From Roseiarcus sp963751165 (GTDB lineage Bacteria > Pseudomonadota > Alphaproteobacteria > Rhizobiales > Beijerinckiaceae), in the NCBI GenBank assembly GCA_963751165.1, contig CAVVTP010000031.1, positions 76,578 to 140,577 of the forward strand: a stretch of DNA of 64,000 nt, written 5' to 3'. The notes under the pieces are model-generated. The model made no database searches, was not told the DNA's origin, and saw nothing but the letters and a program-made list of their open reading frames with translations. A program made the position numbers and the translations under genes. Shown in pieces: positions 48,116 to 56,934 of this stretch (within the stretch, counting starts at the first letter, position 1; every line of letters starts with the position of its first letter).

Positions 48116-48844
48116 TCAGGAGACGATCGCCACGGACATGCCTATCGAAAGGTCGAGATCGCGGTCCGCGCGTCCCTGGTTGACGGCGATTTCAGCAAGC
48201 CCATTGGAATTCTCGTACCAGAAGGCCTCGCCCGGCGGCTGATCGCCAAAAGTTTGCCCGCGCTCCAACACCCGCTCCCCCGCCGAAAGGCGTGCGTCGG
48301 CTGGCAGCGTGGCCGCTCTTAAGCCGGTCATCGCGTTGCCGTAATGATCGACGTAGATGATTTCGCGAAGGTCGTCGGGCCAGTCCGCTTGGCGGTAAGC
48401 GCCTTCGTCGCATCGGCGGCCGGGGGGTCGCTCGCCGCGGGCCATCAGGGCCGCAAGCGGTGCGAAGACATCGCGTCCGTGGAAAGTGGCCGAGAAACGC
48501 TGAGGCCGCCAGTCGATCTCGAAGAGCCTAGCTACGCCAGATCGACGGTGGACGAGCTCGAAGAGGCCATTGCCGGGGCCGACATACTGTCGGCCGTCGG
48601 CTTCGAGAACGAGGACTGGCCGATCTCCGCCAACGCCGGGATCGACGACGCACAGGAAGACGGTTTGGGCCGGAAACCAAGCGGCGTGTGCCGCCAGCAG
48701 ATAGGCCGACGCCTTTGGATTGCAGACCGGCGCGTCGGCGAACAGGTCGACGACGGGCTTGCCCGGCGCAAGGTCGTACAGCACGGCCTTCATCTGGCCC
48801 GTATAGGGCCCGTGCAACCCGAAGTCCGTGAACAGAGCGATCAT
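48116..48844 (-). CDS. S-adenosyl-L-methionine hydroxide adenosyltransferase family protein (SAM hydrolase, DUF62)
   Basis: 242 residues from the ATG at 48844 (MIALFTDFGLHGPYTGQMK). The family pattern is complete: VDLFADAPVCNPKASAYLL, VFLCVVDPGVGGDRPVL, YVGPGNGLFE, the Asp-Arg-His set including TFHGRDVFAPLAA, and the C-terminal domain IIYVDHYGNAMTGL. These enzymes use SAM with water (or halide) to give adenosine and methionine. No chlorinase-specific features are evident, so hydrolase activity is the likely role. It is divergent from the histidine kinase gene. Confidence 0.9.
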   Translation of the reverse strand: MIALFTDFGLHGPYTGQMKAVLYDLAPGKPVVDLFADAPVCNPKASAYLLAAHAAWFPAQTVFLCVVDPGVGGDRPVLVLEADGRQYVGPGNGLFELVHRRSGVARLFEIDWRPQRFSATFHGRDVFAPLAALMARGERPPGRRCDEGAYRQADWPDDLREIIYVDHYGNAMTGLRAATLPADARLSAGERVLERGQTFGDQPPGEAFWYENSNGLAEIAVNQGRADRDLDLSIGMSVAIVS

Positions 48845-48957
48845 GTTCCATGCTCGTTTGCGCTTTCTGGCGACCCCCGCAACATTTGCACGTCGGCGCC
48901 CACAAGGCATAGTCGCGCGTTTCAATGAAGTGAGGCAGGATCGGCGGCAAGGCGGTC

Positions 48958-50091
48958 ATGAATCCAAACCACAGACAAGTTCTGCTCGAACAGCAGATTG
49001 CGGTCCTCACGATGATCGCGCGGGATCAGCCGTTCGTCGACACGATTAAGGCGGTCATCGCGCTGGCTGAGCGGCTTGAGCCTGCCTCCATAGCCGGCGT
49101 TACAATTGTCGACCGGGCCGAACGCAATCTCGAAGGGGCGGTCTTCGGTTCGGTCGAGCGGACCTTTTCCGACGCCATTGCGGGCGTCCCGCTCGGCCCG
49201 CCGCATATTGTGACATGCGCCCAGGCACTTTACCTGGGAGAAGTGGTTACCAGCGAAGATCTCGCGGCCGACACTCGGTTCGCCAACGATTGGATAAAGC
49301 TCTGTCTGGACCACGACATTCGGTCCTGCCGGTCCCAGCCGATCCGCACGGCGAACGGCAACCCGCTCGGAACATTCATGCTTTGTTACCGCGAACCACG
49401 GCAGGTCGGCCGGTTCGACGACCGGTTGATGACGGTCTGCTCGAGCCTGACGGAACTGGCCTTGGAGCGGCGGCGCGCCCGCGGGATGCACGAGTTGCTC
49501 ATTGGCGAACTCCAGCGCAAGACCGGGAACCTGTTCGCCGCGGTCGCGGCCCTTGCCCATTCCACTTACCAGACTAGTCCCAATTTTCAGAGTTTTCGAT
49601 CCGCCATAGACGGTCGCCTCAGAGCGATGGCCAGCGCGAAGAGACGGTTGATCGAGGAGCAGCGCGTCGACTTGCGCGCCCTCGTCACGGAAATACTCGG
49701 GCCTAATTTGGGCGACAGGGCGATCGAGATGAAGGGGCCGCCTGTGACGCTGCCGCCGGACTGGACAACGAGCTTCAGCATTGCGATGCATGAGCTCGCC
49801 ACCAACGCGACGAAATACGGCGCGCTTTCGGCGCCCAATGGTAGGCTATCGGTCGAGTGGAATATCGTGCGCCGCCCGGACGGCAAGGCGCAATTTTCTT
49901 TCCTTTGGGCCGAAAGCGGCGGGCCGCCTGTGACGGCGCCGAAACGACGCGGCTTCGGGCTGCGGGCAGTGGAGCGCTTGCTCGCGCAAGCGATCGGTGG
50001 CAAGGCCCAGCTTGATTTCGCTGTTGAAGGAGTGCGGTGCACGGTCGAGGCGCCGCTGGCCGACTGCGCGGCGACGGAAGAGGTCGCGTGA
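48958..50091 (+). CDS. HWE-family sensor histidine kinase homologue lacking the phospho-acceptor histidine
   Basis: 377 residues. A GAF domain covers about 20-170 (SIAGVTIVDRAERNLEG, SCRSQPIRTANGNPLGTFML). A coiled segment leads to the dimerisation helix LLIGELQRKTGNLFAAV, where HWE kinases have ELQHRTRNL; the histidine position is R187 (codon CGC at 49516-49518). The ATP domain has HELATNATKYGAL (H278, N283), the W-x-E of FLWAESGGPPV (W317, E319) and RGFGLRAVERL. ATP binding looks possible, but autophosphorylation on the usual residue is not. It may act as a phosphate-independent sensor or regulator. The Cys-tRNA(Pro) deacylase gene converges with it from downstream. Confidence 0.88.
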   Translation: MNPNHRQVLLEQQIAVLTMIARDQPFVDTIKAVIALAERLEPASIAGVTIVDRAERNLEGAVFGSVERTFSDAIAGVPLGPPHIVTCAQALYLGEVVTSEDLAADTRFANDWIKLCLDHDIRSCRSQPIRTANGNPLGTFMLCYREPRQVGRFDDRLMTVCSSLTELALERRRARGMHELLIGELQRKTGNLFAAVAALAHSTYQTSPNFQSFRSAIDGRLRAMASAKRRLIEEQRVDLRALVTEILGPNLGDRAIEMKGPPVTLPPDWTTSFSIAMHELATNATKYGALSAPNGRLSVEWNIVRRPDGKAQFSFLWAESGGPPVTAPKRRGFGLRAVERLLAQAIGGKAQLDFAVEGVRCTVEAPLADCAATEEVA

Positions 50092-50101
50092 GGCGCTTCG
50101 T

Positions 50102-50575
50102 TCACGTCGCCAACGGCGCAATGATCGCCTTCAAGAGCAAGGCAGCATCGCGCGGATTCAGCCGCACCTGCAAGCCGCGCTGCCCTCCGTTGATGAAGAC
50201 GAAGTCTTGCTCCATCGCTTGCTCCTCGATCGCCGTCGGGAGCTTTCGCATCTGTCCAAACGGGCTGATCCCGCCGACCTTGTAACCCGACAGCCGCTCC
50301 GCGTCGGCCGGCTTCATCATATGCGCCGCCTTGCCCCCCAAGGCGGCGGCGAGCTTCTTCATCGAAACCTCGCGGTCGGAGGGCGCGATCACGCAGACCG
50401 GCTTACCGTCGACGAGAGCCATGAGAGTTTTCAGGACGCGCTCGGGCGGCTCGCCCAAGGCCTCGGCGGCCTGCAGGCCGATCCGCTCGGCGTCGGGATC
50501 GTAGTTGTAGCTCGAAACCGTGAAGGCGACGCCCAGTTCCTCGAGCATTTTGGTTGCGCGTGTCGCCCTGGACAT
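50102..50575 (-). CDS. ybaK: Cys-tRNA(Pro)/Cys-tRNA(Cys) deacylase (YbaK/EbsC family)
   Basis: 157 residues from the ATG at 50575 behind AGGAGA. The YbaK core has VFKTLM-like VLKTLMALVDGKPVCVIAPSD (in part), the conserved lysine in LKTL, and GYKVGGISPFGQMRKLP near residue 100. It removes cysteine mischarged on tRNA(Pro). It is convergent with the kinase gene with a gap of about 10 bases. Confidence 0.92.
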   Translation of the reverse strand: MSRATRATKMLEELGVAFTVSSYNYDPDAERIGLQAAEALGEPPERVLKTLMALVDGKPVCVIAPSDREVSMKKLAAALGGKAAHMMKPADAERLSGYKVGGISPFGQMRKLPTAIEEQAMEQDFVFINGGQRGLQVRLNPRDAALLLKAIIAPLAT

Positions 50576-50841
50576 GGCAATCTCCTGGCGATCTGCATAA
50601 GCGCCGTCACCGAGGTGGTGGCTCGTCGCTCGATCGCCCCGGGCGTTTTCGAGGTCACGTCGAAGACGACGAGATCCACAGTTATCGAAACCATTCATGG
50701 CAAGCCATCGCTCATTATCGTTCGCGTCGCGGAGGACGAAGGACGATGGCAGCGTCCAAACCGTTGGCGAGTAGGGCTTTTGCTTCCACTGCGGTCGGAA
50801 GCGACGCCATGAGTCGGCTTTCCGCCAACGCGGCAAGGTCC

Positions 50842-51633
50842 TCAACGCTGCTCCTGTCGCACGCCCTCGCGGGCCGATCTGTATTCGTGCACGACCCTGT
50901 CGGTCAGCTCCTGGACGGAGGTTTCGGACGTGCGTTTGTCGAACGCAATTTCGCCTCCTTCGACGAGATTGATCCGATCGCAAACGTCGAAGATCTGCGC
51001 GTAGTTGTGGGCGATGATGATCATCGCGATCTCTCCGCCTTCCTTCAGCCGCTGGATCAGGTCGAGGATCAGCGCCGATTCCTTTGCGCCCATCGCCGCG
51101 GTCGGCTCGTCGAGCAGGAGCACCTTGGCCTTCTGGAAGACCGAGCGCGCAATGGCGACGGCCTGGCGCTGGCCGCCCGACAGCTTGGCGACGTCCACGT
51201 CGACTGAAGGGATCCTGACCTTCATGCGTTCGAGCATCTCGATCGCCCGGCGGCGCATCTGGCGCTCGTCGAGAATGCCCAGCAGGCCGCCGAAGACCGG
51301 CTCGCGCTGAAGGAACATGTTGCGATAGACATTTAGCTCGTTGACCAGCGCCAGGTCCTGGTAGACCACCTCAATGCCGAGCGAGCGCGCATGGCTGACC
51401 GAGCGGAACTGAACAACCCTGCCCTCGAAGTAGAGTTGCCCCCGGCTCGGCCGGTAAAAGCCGGTGAAGATCTTCATCAGGGTCGATTTGCCGGCTCCAT
51501 TGTCGCCGAGGAGACCCAGGACCTCGCCGCGGTTGAGCCGCATATTGACGTCCCTCAGCGCCACAATCTTCCCGAAGGATTTCCCGACATGCTCAGCGCG
51601 AAGCACTTCCGACCCGATCGAAGCCGGCATCAT
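50842..51633 (-). CDS. Sugar ABC transporter ATP-binding protein, single domain (FrcA-like)
   Basis: 263 residues with one nucleotide-binding domain. Walker A is GDNGAGKSTLMK near 43-54, with YQDLALVNELNVYRNMFL, the signature KLSGGQRQAVAIARSV, and Walker B LLLDEPTAAMGAKES. The single domain and GDNGAGKS form match FrcA-type ATPases rather than the double-domain RbsA. It is the last gene of the mutarotase-led sugar operon, overlapping the permease stop by 4 bases. Confidence 0.92.
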   Translation of the reverse strand: MMPASIGSEVLRAEHVGKSFGKIVALRDVNMRLNRGEVLGLLGDNGAGKSTLMKIFTGFYRPSRGQLYFEGRVVQFRSVSHARSLGIEVVYQDLALVNELNVYRNMFLQREPVFGGLLGILDERQMRRRAIEMLERMKVRIPSVDVDVAKLSGGQRQAVAIARSVFQKAKVLLLDEPTAAMGAKESALILDLIQRLKEGGEIAMIIIAHNYAQIFDVCDRINLVEGGEIAFDKRTSETSVQELTDRVVHEYRSAREGVRQEQR

Positions 51634-52658
51634 GTCCCTCCCCGTTCCCGTAATCGCGTGAGGTGAACATTGACCGCCATCGTCACGAGGATGGCGCCGC
51701 CGAGTATCATGTCGAACGTGAAGGCGCTTACCCCGTTGAGGGTGAAGCCGTCCCTGAGGATTCCGAGCACCAGGGCGCCGATGAAGGCGCCGATCAGAGT
51801 CCCGGAGCCGCCGGTCAGCAGAGTGCCGCCGATCACCGCCGCAGCAATGGCGGCGAAGGTGATCTCAGACCCTCCCGCAAGGGGATCGATCGACCCGATG
51901 CGGAACGCGTCGATGACGCCGGCAAAGCCCGCAAGAACGCTGCACAGCACGAAATTGCGCACCTTGATGCTGCGCACCCTGATTCCGACTTCTTCTGCGG
52001 CGACGAGATTCCCGCCCGTTGCGATTGTGTGCAGTCCGAAACGGGTTCGGTTCAGGACGAACTGCAAGACGATCGCGATCGCCAGCGACCAGATCAGCCT
52101 GGCCCATACACTGCCCCCGAAAGCGGCGGTGAAGGCGGCGGCTGCATTGGGCTGAACCGGAAAGCCCCCGGAAATCGTCAGGGTCAAGCCGTTGACCAGG
52201 AACATCGTGCCGAGTGTCGTGACAAAAGATGGCACGCTGATGAGAGTGGTGACCGCTCCGTTGACCAGGCCGACGATTCCCGCCGCCATCAACCCCAGGA
52301 CAAGGGCGGCGCCCGCCGGCAGGCCGGAAGCCGCGGCGAAGTACACGACGAATGGCGTCAGCGCATAGACCATGCCCACAGACAGATCGAGCTCGCCGCA
52401 GACCAGCACCATCACCTCGCCGGCGGCGATGATCGCAGTAGTCGCCGTGTAGTCGACGAGGTTTTCGATATTGGAGAGCGACAGAAAGGCCGGATTAGTC
52501 GACTGGAAATAGATGGCAAGCAAGGCCCCGGCGAGAAGGATGCTCACCTCGCGCCACCGGAGCACGACCTCGCCGGCGCCACGCAGCGGGCCCGGCCGGC
52601 CTCCTTTCATGGGGTGCGGGGCGGAAGCGACGTCAGTCTGCTGCTCTCCGTCCCGCAT
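51630..52658 (-). CDS. Sugar ABC transporter permease (FrcC/RbsC-like)
   Basis: 342 residues with about eight to ten membrane spans after a polar N-terminus. Motifs are VLVCGELDLSVGMVYALTP, SFVTTLGTMFLVNG and TIATGGNLVAAEEVGIRVRSIK. It forms a homodimeric channel with the adjacent ATPase and binding protein. It starts 15 bases after the binding-protein stop. Confidence 0.92.
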   Translation of the reverse strand: MRDGEQQTDVASAPHPMKGGRPGPLRGAGEVVLRWREVSILLAGALLAIYFQSTNPAFLSLSNIENLVDYTATTAIIAAGEVMVLVCGELDLSVGMVYALTPFVVYFAAASGLPAGAALVLGLMAAGIVGLVNGAVTTLISVPSFVTTLGTMFLVNGLTLTISGGFPVQPNAAAAFTAAFGGSVWARLIWSLAIAIVLQFVLNRTRFGLHTIATGGNLVAAEEVGIRVRSIKVRNFVLCSVLAGFAGVIDAFRIGSIDPLAGGSEITFAAIAAAVIGGTLLTGGSGTLIGAFIGALVLGILRDGFTLNGVSAFTFDMILGGAILVTMAVNVHLTRLRERGGT

Positions 52659-52673
52659 CGCAGGCGACCCCCG

Positions 52674-53772
52674 TTAGGCGCTGACGATCGGGCCTGACCT
52701 TGGAATGACCGCTTCGGCCGACGAGCTGCCCTCATAGCGGCTCTTGGTCTTCAGATAGGGCTCGACGCTGCTCTTGGTGACGAACTTCAGTCCGGTGTTG
52801 ATCTCGGCCGGACCGACAAGACCCCCGGAGTACTTGAACATCGCCATCTCCATGAGGGTGTAGAAGCCCTGCAGGTAGGGCTGCTGGTCGATGGTGAAAT
52901 CGAGATTGCCGCTGTTGATGGCGTCGAGCGTGCCGGGAAGCAGATCGAAGCCGCCGGCGTGCACGCCTTTGGCGGCAAGCCCGTACTTCTCGATCGTCTT
53001 GCCCACCGCCATCGTGCTGCCCGCGTCGACCGCGAACATACCCTTCACGTCTTTGTGTCCCACGTAATAAGAATTCGACCCGCGAGACTTCCTCGTTGAC
53101 CGTAGGACCAGTGGCGACCTCGGCAAGCTCGATCTTGGCGCCCGACGCCTTGATGGCCTCCTTGGCGCCATCGAGCCGCGGCTGAATATTGAGCTGGCCG
53201 GGCGTGGCGATGAAGCCGACGACGGGGCCCTCCTTCACCAGTTCGACGATACGACGGCCGAGCGCCTGGCCGGAGGCGTACAGGTCCTGCCCGATGTAGG
53301 CGAGGCGATCGTTGCCTTTTGCGTCCGCGTTGTAGGAGAACACCGGGATTCCTGCTTCGAGCGCCTTTTTGGTGGGCTCATTGAAGGCATGCTCGTCGAC
53401 CAGCGCGACCGCGATGCCATCCGCCTTGGCGGAGATCGCCGTGTTCATGGCGTTCACCATCTGGGATGCGACCGATGTCTCCGACCCGGTCCACTGATAG
53501 CTGCAGCCAAAAGCGGCGCAAGCGTCGGCGATGCCGTATTGCGTCGGCACGAAGAACGGATTCGTGGTCACATGAGTGACGAACACGAATTTCCACTCCG
53601 GATGCTTCGGCAACCCGCCTGGCTCGCCTGCCGCGAAGGCTGATTCGCGCCGGCCGAGGGAAGTGAGCGCGAGCATGGCGGCGCCCGAACTCAAGCCGCC
53701 GCGGAAAAGGCTGCGGCGCGACAGGATCGATGAAAGCCGATCCCGCTCGTTGACTTCGCTTTTCGCAGTCAT
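52674..53772 (-). CDS. Sugar ABC transporter substrate-binding protein, one frameshift
   Basis: It starts at 53772 (MTAKSEVNERDRLSS) behind AAGGAG, overlapping the mutarotase stop (ATGA). A twin-arginine signal is likely (SRRSLFRGGLSSGAAMLAL). The Peripla_BP_4 fold begins KFVFVTHVTTNPFFVPTQYG. An extra base near 53080 shifts the frame between NEEVSRV and NSYYVGHKDVKGMFAVDAGS, which continues to the stop after SGPIVSA. The ligand is a sugar by family and context (mutarotase partner), possibly galactose, glucose or fructose. Confidence 0.88.
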
Positions 53773-54956
53773 CTTGAGGACTCCTTCTGAGAAAGCGCAG
53801 CCTCGCGCGGCCCGGACACAGGAAGGAACTTGTAGATCGTCGTCTGAGTGTACTTCTGACCCGGCTTTAGTTCGGTGGATGGAAAATTCGGCTGATTGGG
53901 AGAATCGGGGAAATGCTGGGCCTCGAGCGTGAAGCCGCCCCAATGCGGGTAGGTTTTGCCGTCCTTTCCGTGCACATCGTTCAGGAAATTCCCAGTGTAG
54001 AACTGAACGCCGGGTTCGTCCGTGTACATCTCGATGGTGCGTCCGTTTTGCGGATCGGTCACGCTCGCAGCCAGCGCGTCGAGGTCGCCGGGATTGTTGA
54101 AGACGTAATTGAAGTCGTAACCGCCCTGTTTGGGCTCCGCATATTTGAGCTGCTGATTATCGGCGCGGATGTGAGCGCCGATCGGGGTCGGCGTGGTGAA
54201 GCCGAGATCCGTGCCGGTCACGTCCATCATCTTGCCGGTCGGAATGAGCGTCGAGTTGATGGGAGTGATCTTGTTCGCGTTGATCATCGCGATTTGGTCG
54301 AGCACGGCGCCGTTGCCGGCGCCGGCCAGGTTGTAATAGGTGTGGTTGGTGAGGTTGATGACGGTCGGCTTGTCAGTGACCGCGGAATAGTCGATGCGCA
54401 GGTCGTTGCTGTTGTCGAGCGTGTATCGGACGGTGACCGCAAGATCGCCCGGAAACCCCATCTGGCCGTCCGGCAAGAATAGGGTCAGTTCGACGCCGAC
54501 GGCGCTGGGCGTTTCAATCTTCGAGGCCGCCCAGACCTTCGTGTTGAACCCCTCCGGGCCGCCATGCAGCGTGTTCGGGGCGTTATTGATCGGCAGCGTG
54601 TAAGTCTTTCCATCCAGCGTGAACTTGCCGTCCGCAATGCGATTGGCGTACCGGCCGATCAGCGCTCCGAAAAAGGTGTCGGTATGAAGGTAGCCATCGA
54701 GATTATCGAACCCGAGAGCTACGTCGTCGACATGGCCGTTCTTATCCGGCATCATGATCGACTGGACCGCGCCGCCATAGGTGATGACGTTCACCTCCAT
54801 GCCATTGGCGTTCTTCAGGTGATAGATCTGAACTGCCTGGCCGTCCGGCATTTTCCCGAACGGCGCCACGGATACGGAAAGAGAAGCGGCATGGGCGCCG
54901 CCAGCAAGCGCAGTCACAAGGGCTGCCAGACCGACCGCGCCGACGAGGTTTTTCAT
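53769..54956 (-). CDS. Exported aldose 1-epimerase (mutarotase)
   Basis: 395 residues from the ATG at 54956 behind AGGGAGA. A Sec signal peptide (LVGAVGLAALVTALAGGAHA) precedes the galactose mutarotase domain. Catalytic signatures are ITYGGAVQSIMMPDKNG, GRYANRIADGKFTLDG, NTLHGGPEGFN (His), LTNHTYYNLAG (His) and EPGVQFYTGN (Glu). It interconverts alpha and beta anomers of hexoses, here in the periplasm. As first gene of the sugar importer operon it may present the right anomer to the binding protein. Confidence 0.93.
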   Translation of the reverse strand: MKNLVGAVGLAALVTALAGGAHAASLSVSVAPFGKMPDGQAVQIYHLKNANGMEVNVITYGGAVQSIMMPDKNGHVDDVALGFDNLDGYLHTDTFFGALIGRYANRIADGKFTLDGKTYTLPINNAPNTLHGGPEGFNTKVWAASKIETPSAVGVELTLFLPDGQMGFPGDLAVTVRYTLDNSNDLRIDYSAVTDKPTVINLTNHTYYNLAGAGNGAVLDQIAMINANKITPINSTLIPTGKMMDVTGTDLGFTTPTPIGAHIRADNQQLKYAEPKQGGYDFNYVFNNPGDLDALAASVTDPQNGRTIEMYTDEPGVQFYTGNFLNDVHGKDGKTYPHWGGFTLEAQHFPDSPNQPNFPSTELKPGQKYTQTTIYKFLPVSGPREAALSQKESSR

Positions 54957-55391
54957 GATATGTTCTCCCTGAGCGTTTGCGCCGCTGTGAAACCTCCAGC
55001 GGCAATCGGCAGGTAAAATTGAGCGACAGGTTGCGGATTGAGGCGACGAAGACATCCTGGCGCCATCTGGCGGCATCCGCAGCAACGAACGTTGCACCCC
55101 TTGAAAGAGTTCCAGTGGTATTTTTGAAATATAGTTTTATGGAATCGCTGCAGATGTATTTCGGATAAGAAGCGTGACGTGTAGTAAAAATGCGCTTTCC
55201 GGGTCTCAAGATAATCAAGGTTTCGACCGTGGTGGCAGCAAGGCTTCGAATTCTAAAAAAAACTCCAAAGAGGAGAAGAGCAAAAAGACCTTCGATCAGC
55301 GCCCGGCGCGAGCGTCGGTAATTGCACAGAGCGCGCCTCAACGCCGTCCGGCCGATGGCGCAACCGCCCAAGGCCATGTTAGATTTTACCA
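54957..55391. other. AT-richer intergenic region, probable promoter of the sugar operon
   Basis: 435 bases between the leftward mutarotase operon and the rightward Uma2 gene. It is clearly lower in G+C (AAATATAGTTTTATGGAATC near 55125-55145, lysine-coding runs near 55250-55290). No gene is supported. It should contain the operon promoter. Confidence 0.45.
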
Positions 55392-55943
55392 GTGAGCGCG
55401 CTCCCGAGGCATAAGATGACGGTTGACGAGTACCTGGCCTGGGCCGAGGGGCGGCCGGGACGTTACGAATTGTACGCTGGCGCGGTCTACGCCATGGCCC
55501 CGGAGCGCGCGGGCCATGCCGAGGCGAAATACGCGATCCAGACGGCGCTCTTGGCGGGAATTCGGCGGGCGGGTCTTCCCTGCCACATGTTGCCGGGTGG
55601 GATGACGGTTCGGATCGATCAGGACACGGCCCACGAGCCGGACGCCCTCGTCTATTGCGGCGAGAAGCTGCCCAGTTCCGCCGTCGAGGCGCCGAACCCG
55701 ATCATCGTGGTCGAGGTCCTCTCGCCCTCGACGCGCCACATCGACGCCTCAGCCAAATTGGCCGGTTACTTCCGTATTGCGAGCGTGAGGCATTATCTGA
55801 TCGTCGATCCCGACAAGCGCCTGATCATCCATCATGCGCGCGGAGAGCGGGATGTCATTGCGACACGCATCGTCAGCGAGGGGGCGATCGTGCTCGACCC
55901 GCCGGGAATTGACGTGTTGCTTGGAGACCTGTTTGAAGCTTGA
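55392..55943 (+). CDS. Uma2-family (DUF820) putative restriction endonuclease-like protein
   Basis: 183 residues from GTG at 55392 (the ATG at 55416 is the alternative). The PD-(D/E)xK fold of the family shows HEPDALVYCGE (Asp), NPIIVVEVLSPSTRHID (Glu-x-x) and ASAKLAGYFRIASVRHYLIVDPDKR (in part, Lys). Uma2 proteins are widespread, often in many copies, and their substrate is not known. It stands alone. Confidence 0.88.
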   Translation: MSALPRHKMTVDEYLAWAEGRPGRYELYAGAVYAMAPERAGHAEAKYAIQTALLAGIRRAGLPCHMLPGGMTVRIDQDTAHEPDALVYCGEKLPSSAVEAPNPIIVVEVLSPSTRHIDASAKLAGYFRIASVRHYLIVDPDKRLIIHHARGERDVIATRIVSEGAIVLDPPGIDVLLGDLFEA

Positions 55944-56106
55944 GCGGTTTGACGTCGCGTTTCGCCAGAATGAAGCATTGAAGTCTGCGGGTCGCGGACC
56001 GCGCGAAGAAGCGGTTTCTCGACAGGTGCCCTTTTGATAGGCTTCGCCGCCGCCTCGCCTCCTGGCTCGCGCGGCGCCCCGATTTGCGATCAAGCCGGAC
56101 CTGCCG

Positions 56107-56934
56107 ATGCGAGGAACAGATTTGAAAGCTTGTGTTTTCGCCGCCGCAATCGCGGCCCTCCTCGCCGCCGTCCCCGCGCGCGCCCAGGATTGCGGCAAGA
56201 GCGCCGAAGGGTTCAACGGATGGCTGAGCGGCTTCAGGCAGGTGGCGGCACGCGACGGCGTCTCGTCCGAGGTCATCGACACCGCGCTCGCCGGCGTCGC
56301 CTATGACGCCTCGGTGAAGGCTCACGACCACGGGGCCGCTGCATTCGGGCACAACTTCGCCGGCTTCGCCGCGAGCCACATTACCCCCGGCGGGATCGCG
56401 CGGGGCAAGGCGATGCTCAGGACCTATGCCGGGCCGCTCGCGAGGATCGAACAGCGCTTCGGTGTGCCCGGGCCGGTGCTGGTGGCGATCTGGGGTCTCG
56501 AGACGAGTTTCGGCGGTGACAACGGCTCGTTTCCGACGTTCAGCGCACTCGCCACCCTGGCCTGGGATTGCCGCCGGCCGGATCGGTTCCGTGCCGAGCT
56601 CATCGACGCGCTCATGCTGGTCCAGCGCGGCGTCGTGCAGCATCCCAGACAATTGCGGGGGGCGTGGGCGGGCGAGATCGGCCAGACGCAGCTGATGCCC
56701 TCGGCGGTCCTCATGTTCGCAACCACGCCCGATGGCGACGGGAGTCCGGATCTCATCCGCAATTCCGCCGACGCGCTCGCTTCGACCGCCAGTTTCCTGC
56801 AGGCGCACGGCTGGCAGCGCGGCGCCGGCTGGAACGAAGGCGAGCCGAACTTCGCCGCAATCCTGCAATGGAATTCCGCCCAGATCTACGCCAAGACGGT
56901 AGCGCTGTTCGCCGACAGGCTTGCCGGGCGGTAG
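56107..56934 (+). CDS. Lytic murein transglycosylase (MltB/SLT_2 family)
   Basis: 275 residues with a signal peptide (LKACVFAAAIAALLAAVPARA, in part). The catalytic glutamate is E132 in IWGLETSFGG. GEIGQTQLMPSAVLMFATTPDGDG (in part) is the second family signature. It cleaves peptidoglycan glycan strands in the periplasm, leaving 1,6-anhydro ends. No lipobox is seen, so it is a soluble form. The C-terminal PG-binding domain found in some relatives is absent. Confidence 0.92.
   Translation: MRGTDLKACVFAAAIAALLAAVPARAQDCGKSAEGFNGWLSGFRQVAARDGVSSEVIDTALAGVAYDASVKAHDHGAAAFGHNFAGFAASHITPGGIARGKAMLRTYAGPLARIEQRFGVPGPVLVAIWGLETSFGGDNGSFPTFSALATLAWDCRRPDRFRAELIDALMLVQRGVVQHPRQLRGAWAGEIGQTQLMPSAVLMFATTPDGDGSPDLIRNSADALASTASFLQAHGWQRGAGWNEGEPNFAAILQWNSAQIYAKTVALFADRLAGR

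Noticed and set aside
55174..55395. Lysine- and serine-rich 73-codon open frame before the Uma2 gene
   Set aside because: It lies in an AT-richer promoter region, overlaps the Uma2 start, and has no ribosome site or known resemblance.
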